A stretch of 46,264 nt of DNA, taken from the NCBI GenBank assembly GCA_903821465.1, contig CAIJLK010000050.1:1-46264 (forward strand), in the 5' to 3' direction. The stretch is from an uncultured Bacteroidota bacterium. GTDB taxonomy: Bacteria; Bacteroidota; Bacteroidia; Chitinophagales; Chitinophagaceae. The notes beneath the pieces are model-generated. The model saw nothing but the letters and a program-made list of their open reading frames with translations, was not told the DNA's origin and did not search any database. The stretch's first letter is position 1. Each line of letters begins with the position of its first letter. The translations under genes were made by a program, and so were the position numbers. Shown here in pieces: positions 44,701 to 46,264 of the stretch.

Positions 44701-45391
44701 AACAGAGCGTAAATATGGCAGAGATAATATGAAACGCTTTTTGAAAGATGAATTAGATAGATACTTAACCGGCCGAGCGAATGAATCAAAAAAAGAAAAT
44801 ACATTCCTCAACAGTAATCGTCCTTATTCATGGTACTACAAAGGCAGCCTTGTAATGTATGGATTAAGAGATTTGATTGGCGATACAGCAGTCAATACTG
44901 CATTACACGAATTCCGTGATAGCTTTGCTTTAAAAGAAAATCCGCCATTCCCTGGAAGCAATGATTTATATACATTCCTGAAAAAACATACCCCAGATTC
45001 TGTTCGATATTATTTAAAAGATACTTGGGAAATGATCACTTTGTACGAGAACAAATTTATCAAAGCCTCTGCAAAGTCAGCCGGTAAAGATGCATACGAC
45101 GTTACCCTTGAAGTATCTACTAATAAATTATATGCAGATAGCTCAGGAAAAGAAAGTATCGCTCCAATGAAGGACTATATTGATATTGCAATTTTTGGAG
45201 AAGAAACCAAAGACAAAGAGGGCAGAAAAAAAGTAAATCCTATTTACATTCAAAAGTACAAATTGGCTGCTGGAAAACAGACATTCACAATTCATGTAAA
45301 AGGTAAACCCATCAAGGCTGGAATTGATCCTTATAATAAATTGATAGATCGAATTCCGGATGATAATGTGGGTGATGTGGATCTTAAGTAG
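41741..45391 (+). CDS. ABC-2 permease fused to an M1-family zinc metallopeptidase
   Basis: 1216 residues. The N-terminal 590 residues hold at least twelve TM helices in two ABC-2 type blocks (starting FEIRYRIKRPATWIYFFVFLL and LAKLEFLNIIKDNYFKAILG). From about residue 600 a large extracytoplasmic domain follows, with an M1 gluzincin site H953-E-L-A-H957 in VTAHELAHQWWGHQ and E977 in SEALAEY. The spacing from second histidine to glutamate is 20, one more than in aminopeptidase N, and seems to be usual in permease-fused M1 proteins. A YxxS-type proton donor tyrosine is plausible in PYSWYYKGS. The catalytic domain faces the periplasm, so the transporter may export or sense a peptide-derived cargo and process it; this is inference. 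A strong terminator follows. Confidence 0.93.
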   Translation: MFIEIFLFEIRYRIKRPATWIYFFVFLLFGFLSIATGSSPASEKVMHNSPWVLAEANVLFSMLGMLICSAVMGVPLYRDIEHSTRNYFFSFPITKAGYFWGRFFGSFVFVLLIGTGFSWGALLGANVGPALGWVVPERIGHYGLWNYFQPFFVFAIGNLFLSSTIFFALVSITRNVKVIYSASIFLFIGYLLSSFLVSDLEKRELVKLLDPFAVNTFQLETRFFTPVEKNTLLTPITSVIILNRLIWLGAATLIIAYAYWRFSFQKFLQPENVSNRKANKLASEEPVSYQIKRVQQDFTGGHTWSIWWTLAKLEFLNIIKDNYFKAILGGGIVFLFLDYWIGNTLYSVPDRPLTVFLMDFKSYNYQIFIFIILLFYTGEAVHREKTTRFNILNDAFPVSNIVFFLSKLVGLFAIAFVLTFIPILAGVIVQLLKGYTQFNFQVYFTEMYVLSYPSYIQMILLCFAVHAIMNNKFGGYGVAMLIWIGMFLLRAYGRMDYNLFFYFYTPDYMWSDMNGIGHFLTPICWFNFYWLMLGSLLVTISFLFYQRGIVGGMKERWRVALERFGIWPKLLITVFFLAWLASGAYIYYNVSYLNNYYTATEGRTHTALYEKKLKQYENLVQPKVTAVFVKADIFPDERKVLINARMLIKNKSVDPIKELHLNAEQNLTYDILFNGKALTYTSPVTYPYSKFTFFKKGQDTLNYRIYKLPSTLNPGDSAVIIVNSRIENKGFANSGLSREIVKNGTFYSGGIPSFGYNHSSEMESDEYRKKNGLPVKNDDLPLQGDPKGVSQLLFNDDADLVHFEAIISTTKDQIAIAPGYLQKTWEEKGRKYFSYVQDTPVQLFFSIVSAKYELLKDAVTISDGRKINIEVYYDKQHPFNLNRFVSAYKDGLEYFSKAYGPFQFKQMRVLEFPRYAGFAQSFPNTVPFSESFGWVADFKKPDDFDYIYFVTAHELAHQWWGHQITPNATRGSNIISEALAEYTALLLTERKYGRDNMKRFLKDELDRYLTGRANESKKENTFLNSNRPYSWYYKGSLVMYGLRDLIGDTAVNTALHEFRDSFALKENPPFPGSNDLYTFLKKHTPDSVRYYLKDTWEMITLYENKFIKASAKSAGKDAYDVTLEVSTNKLYADSSGKESIAPMKDYIDIAIFGEETKDKEGRKKVNPIYIQKYKLAAGKQTFTIHVKGKPIKAGIDPYNKLIDRIPDDNVGDVDLK

Positions 45392-45408
45392 ACGGACTTT
45401 CTATAGAA

Positions 45409-45440
45409 AAAAAATAAGCGACCAAAATCGCTTATTTTTT
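45409..45440. terminator. Bidirectional intrinsic terminator
   Basis: 13-bp stem AAAAAATAAGCGA / TCGCTTATTTTTT with loop CCAAAA, placed 17 bases after the permease-peptidase stop. The right arm gives a T-run for the plus strand, the left arm for the minus strand, so it can also serve the leftward MFS gene, whose stop at 45505 lies 65 bases away. Confidence 0.88.
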
Positions 45441-45504
45441 CGTGTTTGCCCTATTTTGAATTGTATACTTCTTAATTTTATTCATTTCTTTATAACAGAG
45501 GTTT

Positions 45505-46264
45505 TTATACTTCTTTAATCATATCTCTCCGTATCGTCGTTGCTGCCATAAAAAAGAAAAATGCTCCAAGGATATTTGCACTCAAAGCAGAAAACAAAGC
45601 CCAACGGAGGGATTCTGCACCCATCGATGGCTTTAAAAAATCGCTTACCATTCCGGTAATCAGAGGTCCGCAACCAAGACCAAGAATATTGAGAATAAAA
45701 AATAAAATTGCCGATGCCATAGCTCGCATTCTTAACTTAACAAGGCCATGGGTAAGGGCAATACAAGGGGCTAAAAAAACAGACAGTAAAAAAGCTGGAA
45801 TGGCAATACACATCAGGGCAACTTTGGTATTCGGAACAAAATAAACAGTTAATGAAAAGGGTATTGCAATAAGTAGTGCTCTGCAGGCATCCAGAGATAC
45901 CAGCGTTTGTCTTTCTTCCCCATTTTATCTGAGATGTAGCCACCCAGAAAATATCCTAGGCCACTACCAATTCCAATAGATAAAGAAAGCCAATATCCTA
46001 TCTCATTACTTTTCATACCATGTAATCTTGACAAAAATGAAGGTATCCATGATGTTGTTGCATAGCTGGCATACGCAGCCATCCCCGTGCCTAAGGCCAG
46101 GTAGCGAAAAGATTTGCTCCCCCAAAGCGTTAAAATCACCTCCTTTATAGAATTATTTTCATCCTTACCTATCTTATTTTCAGAAAGCCCACGTAAAGGC
46201 TCTTTCACGGTAAAGTAAAGTATCAATGAATAAATAATTCCGGGAAACCCTACCACAAAAAAAG
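45505..46264 (-). pseudogene. MFS transporter, C-terminal part, with an apparent frameshift
   Basis: The track shows two short ORFs (45849-46256 and 45505-45813) that together read as one MFS carrier of the Spinster-like type. The right piece contains VKEPLRG and SNEIGYWLSLSIGIGSGLGYFLGGYISDKMGKKDKRW, a classical GxxSDxxGRR-like loop; the left piece continues with the last helices (IAIPAFLLSVFLAP...RRDMIKEV). Reading after WMP in the other frame gives CRALLIAIPFSLTVYFVPNT, a perfect bridge into the second ORF, so one base is missing (or two are extra) near the GG at 45886-45887. Either this is a recent inactivation or a sequence error. The 5' part of the gene lies beyond the right edge; the frame is open to 46264. 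The substrate is unknown. Confidence 0.8.

Noticed and set aside
45737-45943. 68-codon minus-strand ORF over the MFS frameshift site
   Set aside because: Third-frame shadow; cysteine-rich nonsense sequence. The real protein is read from the two other frames joined.
1-46264. CRISPR arrays, prophage, insertion sequences, tRNA genes, toxin-antitoxin pairs
   Set aside because: No direct-repeat array, transposase, integrase, tRNA-like fold or recognisable toxin was found on reading both strands. The XRE/DUF2975 pair was considered as a toxin-antitoxin system but DUF2975 proteins are multi-span membrane proteins in a longer operon.

Overview
The window looks like chromosomal DNA from a member of the Bacteroidota. 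The evidence is the SusC/SusD outer-membrane pair, VCBS lipoproteins, many signal-peptide lipoproteins, a TamB-TamL pair, AT-rich spacers and mostly absent Shine-Dalgarno sequences. The protein families and the TonB-linked SusC form suggest the Chitinophagaceae or a nearby family, but this is inference. I see no rRNA, tRNA, CRISPR array, insertion sequence, phage or conjugation gene.

Left part (1-10223): a nutrient-uptake locus on the minus strand, susC-susD, then a terminator-like hairpin, then two paralogous calcium-loop VCBS lipoproteins (the second cut by the window edge). A LacI-family regulator is divergent. A perfect 14-bp palindrome of the LacI/PurR operator type lies between regulator and susC, as does a second, unrelated 15-bp palindrome. 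No glycoside hydrolase belongs to the locus, so the substrate cannot be read from it.

Signalling part (10268-20955): on the minus strand a stand-alone receiver, a secreted 12-repeat TPR protein, a 1683-residue kinase with nine PAS and two GAF domains, and two receiver-PAS-kinase proteins. The last two share closely similar receivers but carry different kinase classes. A second stand-alone receiver is divergent. No DNA-binding output domain is encoded, so the cluster looks like a phosphorelay whose output lies elsewhere.

Middle part (20968-32424): a secreted GH5 glycosidase, a secreted YceI-like protein, a candidate 31-residue membrane protein, the tamB-tamL envelope operon, and a convergent SDR / Old Yellow Enzyme pair whose stop codons abut.

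Right part (32497-46264): a secreted class A beta-lactamase-like serine hydrolase with a DedA-like membrane protein; an operon of DUF2975 protein, XRE regulator, esterase and HGSNAT-like acyltransferase; a divergent App1-type phosphatidate phosphatase and diacylglycerol kinase-like gene with overlapping 5' ends; a lipocalin with a DUF6629-like membrane protein; an ABC ATPase followed by an ABC permease fused to an M1 metallopeptidase; and an MFS transporter broken by an apparent frameshift and cut by the window edge.

No clearly new defence or mobile system was found. The best leads are the output-less phosphorelay with a receiver duplication and kinase swap, the App1/DAG-kinase divergent pair, the permease-peptidase fusion, the tiny membrane ORF, and several perfect palindromes in regulatory positions.
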